DNA of 64,000 nt, taken from assembly GCF_003184905.1 (NCBI RefSeq), contig NZ_QFRU01000018.1, positions 30,615 to 94,614 of the forward strand. Reading direction: 5' to 3'. Positions within the stretch are counted from its first letter, which is position 1. Every line of letters begins with the position of its first letter. This DNA is from Bacillus sp. CGMCC 1.16541. GTDB lineage: Bacteria > Bacillota > Bacilli > Bacillales > Bacillaceae_H. Of the stretch, positions 17,452-32,400 are shown piece by piece. The position numbers were made by a program, and so were the translations under genes. The notes below the pieces were generated by a model that was not told the origin of the DNA, did not search any database, and worked only from the letters and a program-made list of their open reading frames with translations.

Positions 17452-20400
17452 TTACTCGATACATCTAAAAGTTACTTGGCTAGTCGATAACAGAAAATCT
17501 CGGTTCGTACAAATTGTGACCCAATCAATGACTTTTGGCACATTTACGCAAAGGAGACTAGGTTCGCATTCTGAAACGTAGGTAACATCATTATCACAAA
17601 TTTCAGGGCGTGGCGATATGTGTCGGCCCGTGATTTGGATGTTCACATTCGTTTCAGACGTGATGCTTTGAGCTAATTGTAGAGAGAGAGCGATGCCTGT
17701 AAATTGTCCGTTTACACATAGTAGCGTAGTATCGCAATCTATCACGTTCGTTTGGCATACAACGTTTGTTCCTTTCGGTGCACATAAGATAACGCGCTCT
17801 CGTACAATCACATCAAATGAATCACTCACACAAGAGCCGTTATCACCTGTAACTGAGACAGTAAGTGTAATCGTACTCAAAAGTTGAACAATTTGAAGTG
17901 TAGCAATTGATCCATCCTTTAAAACAACTTGCACGTTTTTACGATTAGCAGGATTTACTTCTCCACATATGACATTAACAATGTGACACGAAAGGATTGG
18001 ATTGATTAAGTCACAAGGGTTAAACGGTGGAACAGGCTCACGTGTTAAAATAATTTGCACAGGTGTAATTTGACCAGCAAATACCGTTGCCTGTGCTGTT
18101 CCGGTTACAAATCCTGTTGCTGAGACGCGGACTGTATACACATCAGGTTGTAAGCCTTCAATTAAGAAGTTACCAAATTCGTCTGTTCTGGCGGTTGCGA
18201 CCACTTCACCGTCTACATTCACAATCTCTACGAGTGCTCCAGCAATTGGTTCGCTATCTTCCGCACTCAACACCGTTCCACTAATCGCTCCGAATGCCGT
18301 TGCTCGATTAAGTGCAAAGTTCACATCAAGACGACTTTCGCCTTCTGCAAGAGGCACAATTTGTTGCGCTTCTTGGTAGCCTTCTGCCGTAACGAATACA
18401 GTATACGTGTCTGGTGTAAGGTTTTGGAAGAAGTATTGACCGTTTGCATCTGTAAACGTAAAGGCGACGAGTCTTCCTTCCCTGTCAATCAGATCTACTT
18501 GCGCATTGACAATTGGAGCATTTGTTTCTGCATCGAATACTCTTCCAGCAATTACGCCACCTTCTGTTTGTCTCCGCGTTAATTCAAAGTCAAGTGTTTC
18601 GGTTTCACCAGCTTGCAGTTCAACGGTTGAAGATGCAGATAGATAACCAGGAGCAGATGCGATGACGGTAAAGGTACCTTGTGGTAAGCCTTCAATCACA
18701 TAATTTCCATTTTCATCTGTTAACCCAAAAGCAATCGATACACCTGCCTCATCAAACACTTCAACGAGTGCACCGACAATTGGCAATCCAGTATCAGCAT
18801 CTACCACTCGACCTCTCAATGTAGCAGGGTTTCCGACTAACTCAAAGTTCACGGTTGCGACTTGGTTTGGTCGTATGGTGACAGATTGTGTTTGTGCTTG
18901 GAAGTTCACGTTCAGTGCAACAACTTGATACGTTCCTGGCGCTAAATTAGATACGAGGTAATTTCCATCATCATCAGTTTGTGTTGTCGCAACGACAATG
19001 CCTAAGCTGTTGATCACACGAATACGCGTATTTGGTAGTGTTGCTCCCGTACTTGCATTGGTTACTCTTCCTTGAATGGTTGCTGTTTGAGCTAGGAGTA
19101 GAAATTCAAATGTGACGGTTTGACCAGCAAATACAGTCGAGTTAAATGCTTCTGTACCAAATCCTGTTGCTGTCGCAATAATGGCAATCGTTCCTTCAGC
19201 CACACCGGTAAATTCAAAGCGACCCAATGCATCCGTAACCACTGTAGCAAAAATAGGACCAGAAGCACTTTGATAACGCAGTGTGACTGTTGCGCCTGCA
19301 ATCGGTGCTCTTGTTTCAGCATTTAATACAGTTCCGTTGACGGTTGCAAACAAGCGAGTTAGTTGAACATTTAATTGTGTTGTTTCACCTGCGCTAATAG
19401 TCGCACCTGCAGCTAAGCGCTGGAATCGTTGAGCTGTAAAGATGACACGGTAATTGCCAGGTGTTAGTCCGTCGATGCGGTATTGCCCGAAACGATTTGT
19501 TAAAACGGTCGCCACAAGTCCGTTTGTAATGTCGAATACTTGCACAGAGGCTCCTAAAATTGGTTCACCAAATTCATCTGTAACCGTACCAGCGAGCAGT
19601 CCAGGAGTTGGGCTAAGAGATAGTGTGACTGTTGTTGTTGTATTCGGCTGTAAGAGAACAGCTCGTGAATCCGTCCCAAATCCTGCTGCATTTGCTGTAA
19701 TAATAATAGATCCAGGTGGCAAGCTTGGAATTGTAAAGTTGCCATTTACATCGGTCGTTGCAATCGCAAGAATTTGACCTTCAGGAGTTGTAGCAGATAC
19801 AATGGCACCTTGAATTCCTTCACCTGTGTTAGCATTAACAACGCGACCCGTAACTGTAGCTGGATTCGGTTGCAGTAAAATGGTGACAGCTGTGTTTTCA
19901 CCTGCGACAACAATGGCACCTGCTGTTCCCGTAATAAATCCTTCAGCAGAAGCGGTCACGACATACGTTCCTGGCGCTACATTTGGGAAGGCAAATTGAC
20001 CGCTTGAATGAATCGTTGTTGTTAAAATGAGAATGCCGTTTTCATCGAATAAGGAAACTGCAATGTTTGATCCTGTAATCGGCTGACCTAAATTGTTTAA
20101 TACAACACCACTTATTGAACCAATGATACGCGACAAGATAACATCGACTGTCGTAGTTGAATCAGATTCAACAATAGCGCCAACTGTTTGAGTATCAAAG
20201 CCAGAGGCACTTACTGTGACAATATAAGAGCCAGGGGCTAAACTTTCCACTCTGTATTGGCCGTCTTGATTTGTAATAGTTGTGGCGACAATTATGCCAG
20301 CAGGACCTGTCAGGCGAACGGTAATAACGGCGCCTGCGACCGGGTCGCCATTTTCATCGGTAATCGTTCCAATAATGGAGCCAGGATTTGCACGTAGAAC

Positions 20401-23400
20401 GAAATTGACATCGTCACGCTGTTCACCTTGAATGAGTGTAAGACTTGATAGCAATGATTGAAAGCCAGGTGCGGATACAACGACTTTAAATGTACCAGCA
20501 GGAAGGTTTCCGATTGCATACGTGCCATCTGGACCTGTTACACCAAAGTTAAGAATGTTTTCATTTTGATCTAAAATTCGAACAACAGCATTGTTAATCG
20601 GTGTGCCATCTTCCGTTGTAACTGTTCCGGATATCGAAGCTGGGTTCGGCTGTAAGAATAAGTTAGCAGCAGTCGCTCGATTTGACACAACTGATGCGCC
20701 AGCAGATGCACTTGCAAAATTGAATGCAGATCCAAGTACGAGGTAATTACCAGGCTGTAATCCTGTAAATTGGTAATTTCCTTGTTGATCGGCAACAGCA
20801 AAGGCGAGTGGAACTAAGCTTTGATCCGTAAAGAGTTGGACAATTGCGCCTGGAATGGGTTGATTTGTTTCTGCGCTTCGTACAGTACCAAAGATGGAAC
20901 CAGGGTTTCCGGCTAGTGTAAAGTTCACTGTCACCGTTTCTCCAGGTGATGCTTGGAAGCTTGACGAAGCAAATTGGAAATTCGGTTCAGTCACTGAAAG
21001 AACGTAGTTTCCAGCTGTAAAGCCTGTTAACAAGTAGCTTCCATCATTATCTGTTTGAATACGACGGACGAGTACACCTTGCTCGTTAAATAATTGAACA
21101 AGTGCATTCGCAATGCCACGACCACCTTCATCAGTTACTCTTCCTCGAACAGCACTAGGAAGAGGAGTAAGTGCCACATTTACAATCTCTGTTTCGCCAG
21201 GGTCCACTCGCACAGAAATGACTTCAGAGCCAAATGATGGTGTTCCACTTATAACAACCGTATACACATTAGGAGCTAAGCCCGTAATTTGATAAAAACC
21301 ATTTTGATCTGTTACCGTTGTAGCAATAATTGGACCAGCAGGACTAAGGGCGCGGATGATTACACTCGCACTCGCAATTGGTTGACCTGTTGCTTCATTC
21401 GTAATTTGACCTTGAATTATACCAGGATTTGGAGTCAGTGCTACAGCTAAAATTGTTACGGTATTCGCATTGATAACAAACCCTCGTAATTCACTACCAA
21501 AATTTGATGCGCTAATCACGGCTGTATATTGTCCTGGAGTCAAATTAGCCACAGTAAAGTTCCCTTGACTATTTGTCACGACTGTTCCAATAAACGTACG
21601 ATTTTGATCGAATAGTTGAATGGTTGCGCCTAAAATCGGTTCATTCGTTGATGCGTTTGTTACTTGACCCGATAATGTTCCTGGGGAAGGAGTCAAAGAT
21701 AACGTTGTAGAAGTCACTTCTCCAGATGTTAAAATAACGGATGTTGTCGCATTGCCAAACCCAGGTGCTTGTGCGGTAACAAGGAAAGAGCCAGCAGGTA
21801 GGTTTGAAAATGTAAATGTGCCATTGTCACCACTTATACCTGTTGCAACAATCACGCCATTTGGTCGAACGATGGTAAGTGAAGCACCCACAATGCCGTC
21901 ACCTGTCGTTGCATTGACAATTTGCCCAATTAACGTTGCTGGTAAATCTGTTAGCGTAACAACCACGTCTGTTTGTTCATTTGCGGTTACGTTCGCACTA
22001 ACCGTATTGGCTGCAAATCCAGGTGCAGTCGCATTGACTAAATACGTTCCTGGTTCTAAATTTAATACGGTGAATGTGCCATCTTCTTGTGCAAGTAGAG
22101 TTTGAATTAAAACAAGTTGTTCACTAAAAATCTTCACTTGAATGTTTTGCCCGGTAACTGGATTTCCTTGTACATCTACAATACGTCCTAAAACGCTTCC
22201 AGGTAGAGGGCGTAAAGCGGCATTTAAAATCGTTGTAATTCCTGATACAAGTTGTGCCCCAAGCACGATTGTGCCAAAACCATTGCTTAAGAAGGTGACT
22301 GTATAAGACCCAGGTGCTAGATTCTGAACCGTATAACGTCCATCAACATTCGTAAATGTAGACGAAATAATTAGTCCAGCTTGATTGCGTACAACCACAC
22401 TCACTCCGACAAGTGGTGAATTGTTTTCAGCATTGACAACTGTTCCTGTTAGCGTACCAGGATTAGCAATAAGAACGAAGTTAACGTCGGCTTTTACTTC
22501 ACCTGGAGCGAGTGTCACGCTGCTTGTAGCTGTTGAAAATCCTGAAGCTGTCACAATCACGCGATATGTTCCAGAAGGAAGGCCTTCAACGACATACGCG
22601 CCGTTGCTACCAGAAATTCCTGTTCCAAGTACGGTTTCATTTTCATCGACGACTCGAACCGTTGCGTTTGAAATAGGAGCCCCATTTTGGTCGACAATCG
22701 TACCAGAAACCGTCGCTGGATTTGGCTGGAGCGCAAGGTTTGCTAAGGATTGCTCGTTTGCTACAACGGTCGTACCGATGCTTCCTCTTGCGAAATTCGT
22801 TGCATTCGCCACAACCGTATACGTGCCAGGAGCAATACCGATGAAGCGATAGCGACCGTTTTCATCTGTCACCGCATTCGCAATCGGGATTAGTCCTTGA
22901 GCAGAGAATAATTGAACAGCTGCTCCGGCAAGTGGAAGTCCTGTTTGGGTGCTTGATACAATACCAGTAATCGATCCGGGATTTGGCTGTAACGCCACGT
23001 TGATGACAACGGTCTGACCTGCTGTAATAATAAAACCAACTGTTTCACGCTGAAAATCTGCATTTACGACAATGAGTGTATACGTGCCAGGAGTGAGCCC
23101 TTCAAGGCCATAGCGTCCATTCGAATTTGTTTGCACGACACCGATAATAACCCCATTTCCATCAATGACGCGAACGAACGTGTTAGCTAGTGGATCTCCT
23201 GTTTGTGCATTTGTTACCGTACCTTGAACGATACCAGGATTCGGTGGTAACGCTAATTGAACCAATGCTGTTTCATCTGCATTGACAATGACGGATGCTG
23301 CTTGGGTACCGAAGTTTGCAAGTGTAGCAATAACGGTATACGTTCCCGGAGCAAGATTAGGAACGGTGAACACGCCATTTCCATCCGTTGCGGAACTTGC

Positions 23401-26400
23401 AACAATCGGTCCGGTTGGTGAAAATTGACGAACAACAATGCTCACGCCACCAAGTGGTTGATTCGTTTGTTGATTCACAACTGTACCTTGAATAGTTCCA
23501 GGATTGGGGACTAAATCAAAGTTTAGAATAGCTGTATCGTTTGCGACAACTTCGACTTCTTGAGCGACACTTCCAACATTTTGAGCAGATGCGATGACTC
23601 GATATGCCCCAGGACTTAAATTCGTCACAAGATATTGGCCGTTTTGAGTGGTAACGACTGTCGCCACAAGCGCTCTTGTAAAATCAAATACTTGAACAGT
23701 GGCTCCAGCAATCACTTCTCCCGTTTGTGCATTTCGCACCGTTCCTGTTAGAGCTCCTGCTTGTGGAGATAGCGCAAGTGTCACAGAATTTACAGCACCT
23801 GGACCAAGTTGAACGGAAGCAGAGGCTGAACCGAATCCAGGTTGTGTGGCAGTAGCAGTAAGAGTGACCGTATTTGGCGGTAAGTTTTGAATGATAAATT
23901 GCCCGTTTATGTCACTTACAGCACTTCCAACGATAAGCCCATTACGATCTGTCACTGTTATAATGACACCTGACAACGGTTCTTGCGTTACTGCATTAAT
24001 CACAAGACCGTTAACTGTAGCTGGATTTGGAGTAAGTGGTACAGTAATGGTCGTCACTTCATTCGCAACCACATTGGCACTTGCTACAGCTGTTCCGTAA
24101 TTTGGTGCCGTGACTTGAATGATATACGTGCCAGGGGATAAATCAATGATTGTGAACGTTCCATTCGTGTTTGCAAGCAATGTTTTAATTAAGGTGCCAT
24201 TACTATCAAATACTTGCACTTGAATATTTGAACCGGTAATAGGATTTCCAGCTATATCTGTGACAGTTCCACTGATCGTACCTGTAAGCAGTGGAAGCCC
24301 TAAGTCGACAACCGTTGTAGAAGCTGCTTGAACGATTGCTCCAACAGTAATCGTTCCGAATCCAGTGGCTGTTCCAACGACCGAATACGAACCAGGTGCA
24401 AGACCTTCAACAAAATAGTTACCGTCAGAATCCGTCGTATCTGATGCCACGATGATACTCGTTCCTCCAACAGTACGAACGACAGCGATGGCGCCCACAA
24501 TTGCTTCTCCGGTATCAGAATTAAAGATTTGACCAGTAATGTTTCCAAATAGAGGGCTTAAATCAACATTCACATTTTGTAACACTTGCCCAGGCGTCAC
24601 CGTAACAGCTGTTAAATTTGTGGCAAATCCAGATGCCGACACAATAACAGTTAACGTTCCTTGTGGTAAGTTACTAATTGAATAGTTTCCATTCTCATCT
24701 GTAATCGCTGTTCCTAACACCGTTTCGTTTTGATCAATAATGCGTACCGTTGCGTTTGGTAAAGGAGTTCCCGCTCCTGTAATTGTTCCAGAAACCGTCG
24801 CTGGATTTGGTGTTAATTCAATGGAAGCAACAGTTTGTTCCCCGGCTGTAATAACAGCTCCTACACCTCTTCGTGCATAGTTTGTAGCGGTTGCCACAAC
24901 ATTGTACTCACCAGGCGCTAAGCCTAAAATCGTATATTGACCATTTGAATCTGTGACAGCTTGCGCAACCGGTGTGATGCTTTGAGAAGGGAAGACTAGG
25001 ACAGTCGCGTTTGCAATTGGCCCGCCTGTAAATAAATCAGTGACAACGCCTGTTAATGTTCCAGGGTTTGGAGTGAGATTGACGTTAACCGTTGTCGTTT
25101 GATTTGGTGCGACTGTAAATCCAACGCTTTGCTGTTGAAAACCTGCATCCGTTACGACTAGCGTATAAGAGTCCGCAGGAAGACCTTCGACTGCATAAAA
25201 ACCGACTGCATTTGTCGTTACTTCATCAACAAGTGTTCCGTCTCGGCGAATGACACGAACTGTCGCTCCTTCAATTAGTGTCGTTCCGCTTCGAACGGTT
25301 CCTTCTACAGCTCCAGGGGAAGGAGTAAGGCCAATCGTCACAGTAGAAGTCGCGTTCGCAAAGACAACCGTTGTCGCAGATTGGGTACCAAAATTTGTTG
25401 CTTGTGCAATAACCGTATACGTACCAGGTGGCAAGTTTGATACAGTAAAGACACCTGCTGCATCTGTTGTGGCTGTTGCGACAATAGGACCTGAAGGAGA
25501 GAATTGACGAATAATAATGGTTGCTCCTTCAATCGGATTGCTTGTTTGCTGATTAATAATCGTCCCAGTAATTGAACCGACAAGTGGTGCTAAGCTAACT
25601 GAAATTTGTTCCGTTTCTCCAGGTGTGAGTGTGACAGTTTGAGTAGCTGATTCAAAATTAGGTGCTGACACTGTCACATCAATGGAGCCTGCTGGTAAAT
25701 TCACAAGTTGGAAGGTTCCGTTATTGTCAGTGACTGTAGTAGCAATAAGTTGACCATTGATAGATGCGGTAACCGTTGCGCCTTGAAGTGGTGTGTTTGT
25801 TTGTTGATTGAACACTTGCCCTGTAATGGTTGCTGGATTCGGTGTTAAAGGAATCGATACGGTTGTTGTTTGATTTGCTTGAACAATGACTGTCACAGAA
25901 TTTGTTGCATAATTAGGTGCTTCAGCAACGAGTGTATACGTGCCAGGTTCTAAATATAAAACTGCAAACGTGCCATTTGGTTGAGCGGTAACAGATTTGA
26001 TGAGTAAGTTGTTTTCATCGAATACTCGAACAAAAATTGTTGTACCTGTAATTGGATCTCCATTTGAGTCTGTGACTGTACCTGAAATCGTACCTGTATC
26101 AACAATGAGAGCGAAATTAGCTGTTGTTGTTTGATTACTTGTTACGGTCACGGTTTGAGTTTGTGTGCCAAAATCAGATTTGGTTACAGTGACCGAATAT
26201 TGTCCTGGTGCTAAGCTTGGTGCAACATAATTACCTGCTTGATCTGTATTAACCGTTTGAACGACAATGTTTCCTGTGTTAATGGAACGTACGGTAATCG
26301 TGGCTCCTGCAATTGGTGTTCCTGATGATGAATCAGTCACTTGCCCGGCGATCGTCCCTGGATTTGCTTGTAGTGGAATGTTCACATTCGTTAAAACTTG

Positions 26401-29400
26401 AGCTGGCGTAAGCGTAACACCGATTGTGTTCGATCCAAAATTCGGTGCACTAGCCAACACAGTATACGTGCCTGGTGCAATGTTTCCGATTGTATAGTTT
26501 CCATTTAAATCAGTCGCACCAATGCCGACTACATTTTGATTTTGATCTAATAAACGTACGGTTGCATTTGGAATGCCGTTTCCGCCAAAGTCGGTGACTC
26601 GCCCAAAAATTGCGCCAGGTAAAGGAGGGAGTGCGAGCGTCACTGTTGTTGTATCATTTGGTGTCACAATTGCGCCTACCGCGACAGAACCGAAGTTAAT
26701 TGCTCGCGCTACAACGGTATATTCACCTGGCTCTAAGCCAATGACTGTAAACAATCCATTTTGATTCGTAATGGCATTCGCAACTGGAACAATGCTTTCA
26801 GATTGAAAAATTTGAATAACTGCACCGGCAATTGGATCTCCCGTTTGAGCACTTGTCACTGTTCCAGTAATCGTACCAGGATTTGGAATGAGTGAAATGT
26901 TTTGTGTCACTGTTTGATTAGATGAAACGGTAAAACCAATCGTAATTCGTTGGAACTCTGGGTTAATGGCAACGAGAGTATACGTCCCAGGAGCTAACCC
27001 TTCCACTCGGTAAATTCCGTTTACATCTGTTTGCGATGTGGCAACTATCACGCCATTAATATCAACAATCCGAATGAGTGTGTTTGGTAATACGTCACCT
27101 GTTTGCGCACTCGTGATGGTTCCGGTGACGGTACCTGGGTTCGGTGGTAAGTTTAATAGAACAGTTGATACTTCGTTCGATTGCACAAAAGTCGAGGCTG
27201 CTTGCGTACCGAAGTTCGGTTGCGATGCAACGACCGTATACGCGCTCGGTGTAAGATTAAAGACTGTAAATTGTCCTTGTGAATTGGTTGTTGTTGTAGC
27301 GACAATCGGCCCAACCGGCGAGAACTGACGAATGGCAATGCTTGCTCCGGCAATTGGTGCACCTGTTTGTTGATTAAATACCGTACCTGTAATCGTCCCT
27401 GGATTTGGTGGTAAGCTGAAATCTAGCGTTGTGGTCGTGTCTGCTGTGACAGTAGTATCCTGTGTGACAGAGCCGAATTTGACAGCAGTCGCAGTGACAC
27501 GATACAAGTTCGGTGCTAGATTTTGAAGTTCATAGACTCCATTTTGATCTGTCTGAACAGTTGCTACTAATGCTCGGGTAAAATCAAATACTTGAACAGT
27601 CGCACCTGCAATGGTATTACCTGTTTGCTCATCAACTACGGTACCACGCAGTGTTCCAGGATTTGGCGTTAAACTTAATGTCGTCGCTTCAATTTCACCT
27701 GGTGTGAGTAAAACTGCTTTTGAATCGCTGCCAAAGCCTTGGGCAATTGCTGATACAATCAATGTTGTTGCTGGAAGGTTTGGAATCGTGAAATTCCCGT
27801 TAAAATCACTTGTACCTGATCCAACAACGATGCCATTAAGATCTGAAATTGTTACAATTGCGCCACTAATTGTCGCACCTGTTCCGGCATTTATCACTTG
27901 CCCGGTTACCGTAGCTGGATTCGGTGTTAACGTTACATTCGCTTGTGTCGTTTGGTCTGAAACGACGACTGCACTTGTTGTTGTAGCAGCAAAGTTTGGT
28001 GATGTAATGACGAGCGTATAGCTTCCAGGAAGAAGGTCGAGTACATTGTACGTGCCGTCAGATGAAGCGAGTAACGTTTTTAACAACGTACCACTTTGGT
28101 CGAATACTTGAATTTGCGTATTTTCTCCTAAAATTGGACTGCCTTGTAAGTCGGTAATCACCCCCGTAATGGCCCCTACATTTGGGAGAAGAACAATGTT
28201 AGCAATTGTTGTAACGTCACTTTGAATGACTGCGCCTACCGTTGCTGTGCCAAAACCATTTCGAGACGCAACAATTGTATAAGAACCAGGAGCTAACCCG
28301 CTAATAAAATAACGTCCATCAATATCCGTTACTGTGTTCGCCACAATCACTCCAGCGCCTCCAACGAGACGAACAATTGTAATGGCACTCGGAATCGGAT
28401 CGCCAGTTTGCCCATTTGTAATTTGGCCTGTTAAGTTGCCTGGGTTAGGCGTTAAGACAAAATTGACATTTTCAATAAAATCACCAGCTGTAAGCGTGAC
28501 GCCGCTAATTTGAGTAGAGAAAGTAGCAGCAGCGACAATAATAGTATGAGAGCCTGGTGGTAGATTGCTAATTACATAATTTCCATTTTGATCCGTTAAT
28601 GCTGTACCTAAAACGACTTCATTTTGGTCGATGACCCTCACGCTCGCATTTCCGATCGGTTGCCCACCTGTGCTTGTTACAACGCCACTAATTGTTGCAG
28701 GATTTGGAAGAAGTCCAAGATTGGCAACAGTCGTTTGGGTGGCAAAAACAGTCGCTCCAACCGCTCCCCTTGCATAGTTACGCGCATTTGCGGTTACCAC
28801 ATACTCGCCAGGTGCAAGCGCTACGATTTGGTAATTCCCGTTTTGGTCGGTTACAGCATTGGCAATAGGAACGAGACTTTGAGCAGGAAATACTTGAACA
28901 AGCGCTCCTTCAAGTGCTAATCCTGTTTGTTGATCAACTACGCGCCCGGTAATTAGCCCTGGATCTGGTGTAAGCGCAAGGTTGACGGTCGTTGTTTCAC
29001 CTGATGCAACAGTAAAGCCAATCGTTTCACGCTGAAAATTAGGTGATACAGCAATCAATAAATAGTCACCCGGTGCTAATTCGTCTACTCGATAATTTCC
29101 ATTTGCATCAGTTTGTATTTCTTGAATGATAACGCGGTTGCTATCTAATACGCGAACGAACGCCCCTGATAATGGATCGCCTGTTTGAGCATTTGTAAGA
29201 GTTCCTTGAGCGGTTCCAGGATTCGGTGCAAGCGCCAATATCACAGTAGAAGTAGCATTCGACTGAACAAAAACAGACGCTGCTTCACTTCCGAAATTTG
29301 GAGCCAAACTGATAACCGTATAAGAACCAGGAGCTAAATTATTGACGGTGAAAAACCCACTTTGATCTGTTGATAAAGTTGCGACAATTGGTCCAGTAGG

Positions 29401-32400
29401 TGAGAACTGACGAATCACAATCGAAGCTCCAGCTAATGGATCACCTGTTTGTTCATTCACAACTACCCCTTGAATGGAACCAGGATCAGGTGGTAAAAAG
29501 AAGTTCAACACTGTCACTTGATTGACAACGACGGTTGTTTCTCCTACGATACTACCAAAATTAGTAGCAGAGACAATTACGCGATATTGCCCTGTGGATA
29601 AATTTTGCACTTCATAGAAACCAAATTCATTGGTAACTAACGTTGCGACAAGGCCACGTGTAAAGCTGAACACTCTCACCGTTGCCCCAGCAATGGCCAC
29701 ACCTGTTGAGTCGTTAACGACTGTACCTTGAAGTGTCCCTGTTTGTGGCGATAACGAAATGGATGTTTCAAGCACTTGCCCAGGAGCAAGAATAATCGAT
29801 TGTGAGACGCTGCCAAAGTTATCTGCAGTAATCGAGATGTTCAATGTTTGTGGAGGCAGGTTTTCAATCGTTACAAACCCATTTGCATCGGTTACACCAT
29901 CGCCGACAATCGTTCCAGTTGGTAACGTTACAGTTACAATCGCCCCAGCAATCGGCTCTCCCGTTTCTTCGTTAATCACTTGAGCAATAACAGTAGCAGG
30001 ATTTGGCTGTAAAATAGCTGTTAAATTTGTTGTTTGTTCTGATACAACAGTTGTGCTAAAGGTTCCAGTTGCGAAATTTGGAGCTGTAAAGGTTAATTGA
30101 TACGTCCCTGGAGGTAGATCGAGAATAGTAAACGTACCGTCTTCATTTGCTAAAACTGACTTAACAAGCTGACCACTTTGATTAAATACTTGAATTTGAA
30201 GATTATTTCCAGTGATTGGATTACCTTGCGGGTCAGTTATAGTCCCTGTAATTGTTCCTGTAAGTGGTGTTAAAGAAAGATTAGCGATAGATGTTGCATC
30301 ACTAATAACGGTTACACCAACAGAACCTACTCCAAAACCACTTCGACTCGCGGTTACGACATACGTACCAGGAGCTAAGTTATTCACAAGGTAGTTTCCA
30401 TTGTTGTCTGTTGTCGTGCTTGCGACAATCACTGAAGTCGCGCCAACTTTTCGAATAATCACCTCTGCTCCAGCAATCCGTTCGCCAGTTTGTTCATTTG
30501 TGACGGTTCCTTGAACAGATCCTGGATTTGGTGTGAGTTCAGCGTTTACCCCTGTAAGAACCTGACCAGGTGTTAAAGTGACACCAATTATTTGTGTGCC
30601 AAAGTTAAGTGCTGACACAATGACAGTTTGTGATCCAGGAGGGAGGTTCCCGATTGTATAATTTCCATTTTGATCAGTCACGCCGATTCCGAGCACCGTT
30701 TCGTTTTGATCGATAATGCGAACTGTCGCTCCTGCGATTGGCGTGCCGTCTGTTGAAACAACCGTACCACTCACCGTTGCTGGATTCGGTACTAAGAAAA
30801 GATTAGCAACAGCAGTTGCATTCGGTGAAACAGTTGCCCCTACTGCGTTACTGGCATAATTAAAAGCTGTACCAACAATCACGTATTCACCAGGTTCAAT
30901 ACCAGAGATGGTGTACGTGCCATTTTGGTTCGTGATAGCATCTGCAATAGAAAGTAAGCTTTGTGCAGGAAACACTTGAACCAGAGCGCCAACGAGTGGA
31001 AGACCTGTTTGTGCATCGACGACCGTTCCTGTAATCGTGCCAGGATCAGGTGTTAATGCACGATTTAAAGTGACAGTACTACCAGCTCCAACAACCGCAC
31101 CGACTGTACTGCTTTGGAAATCTGGGTTCGAAAAGACAACGGTATACGTTCCTGGAAGTAATCCTGAAACAAAGTAATTTCCATTAATATCTGTTTGAAC
31201 CGTTGCTACTAACACACCATTATCATTAAGCACACGTACTTGCGTGTTCACAATCGGTTCACCTGTTTGAGCAGACGTTATTTGCCCTTGAATGGACCCT
31301 GGATTTGGCGGTAAGGCGAGTGAAACGGTTGAAACTCCATTTGATTGCACAATGGTTGTCGTACTTTGTGTTCCGAAGTTCGGGTTAAATGCCGTAACCG
31401 CATACGTTCCTGGTGCAAGGTTCAAAACAGTAAATTGTCCGCTACTATCTGTTGCTGTTGTTTGAGCGATTGGCCCAGCTGGTGAAAATTCACGTACAAT
31501 AATCGTCGCTCCAACAATAAAGTCACCGGTTTGTTGATTCACAACCGTACCAAAAATCGATCCGGGGTTTGGTGGCAATGCAAAATTAACAGACGTCACT
31601 TGATTTGAAAACACTTGAACATCTTGTAACAATGATCCGAAATTGGTTGCTGTTGCGATCACTCGATAAAAGCCAGGTGCTAAGTTTGTAAATTGATAAA
31701 AACCGTTACTATCAGACACGACTGTTGCGACGAGGGCATTTGTAACATCGAATACTTGAATCGTTGCGCCAACAAGTGGATCACTCGTTTGCTCATTCGT
31801 TACAAAACCGCTAATTGCTCCAGGATTTGGTGTTAAGCTTAATGTTGTAGTCGCTGTACCACCAGGCGTTAAAATCACAGAACGAGAATCAGATCCGAAG
31901 TTTGGTGCCACCGCTGACACAATAACGGTCGTTGGAGGTAATTCAGAAATGACAAAGTTTCCGTTATTATCAGCCACCGTGTTCCCAATTGGAAGACCGT
32001 TTACATCGGTTACTGATACAATGGCTCCAGCAACTGGTACACTTGTTGACGCGTTGATAACTTGACCTGTAACGGTTCCAGGGTTTGGTGTAAGTGGGAC
32101 AGTAATGACTGTTACTTCATTTGCAACGACAAAGGCGCCAACTGTGTTTGCCGCATAATTTTGTGCCAAAACAGTCAGTTGATACGAGCCTGGTGGTAGG
32201 TTATCAATTAAGAACGTCCCGTCTGATTGAGCGGCGATGGTTTCAAGTAAAAGGCCGCTTTGATCAAACACACGTATTTGAATTGGGATATTTAATAATG
32301 GATTTCCTTGAATATCAACCACTGTTCCAGAGATTGAACCAACAAGGCGAGACAAGGCGATGTTCGCTTCTGTTGTTGTGTCGCTGACGACGATGGCGCC

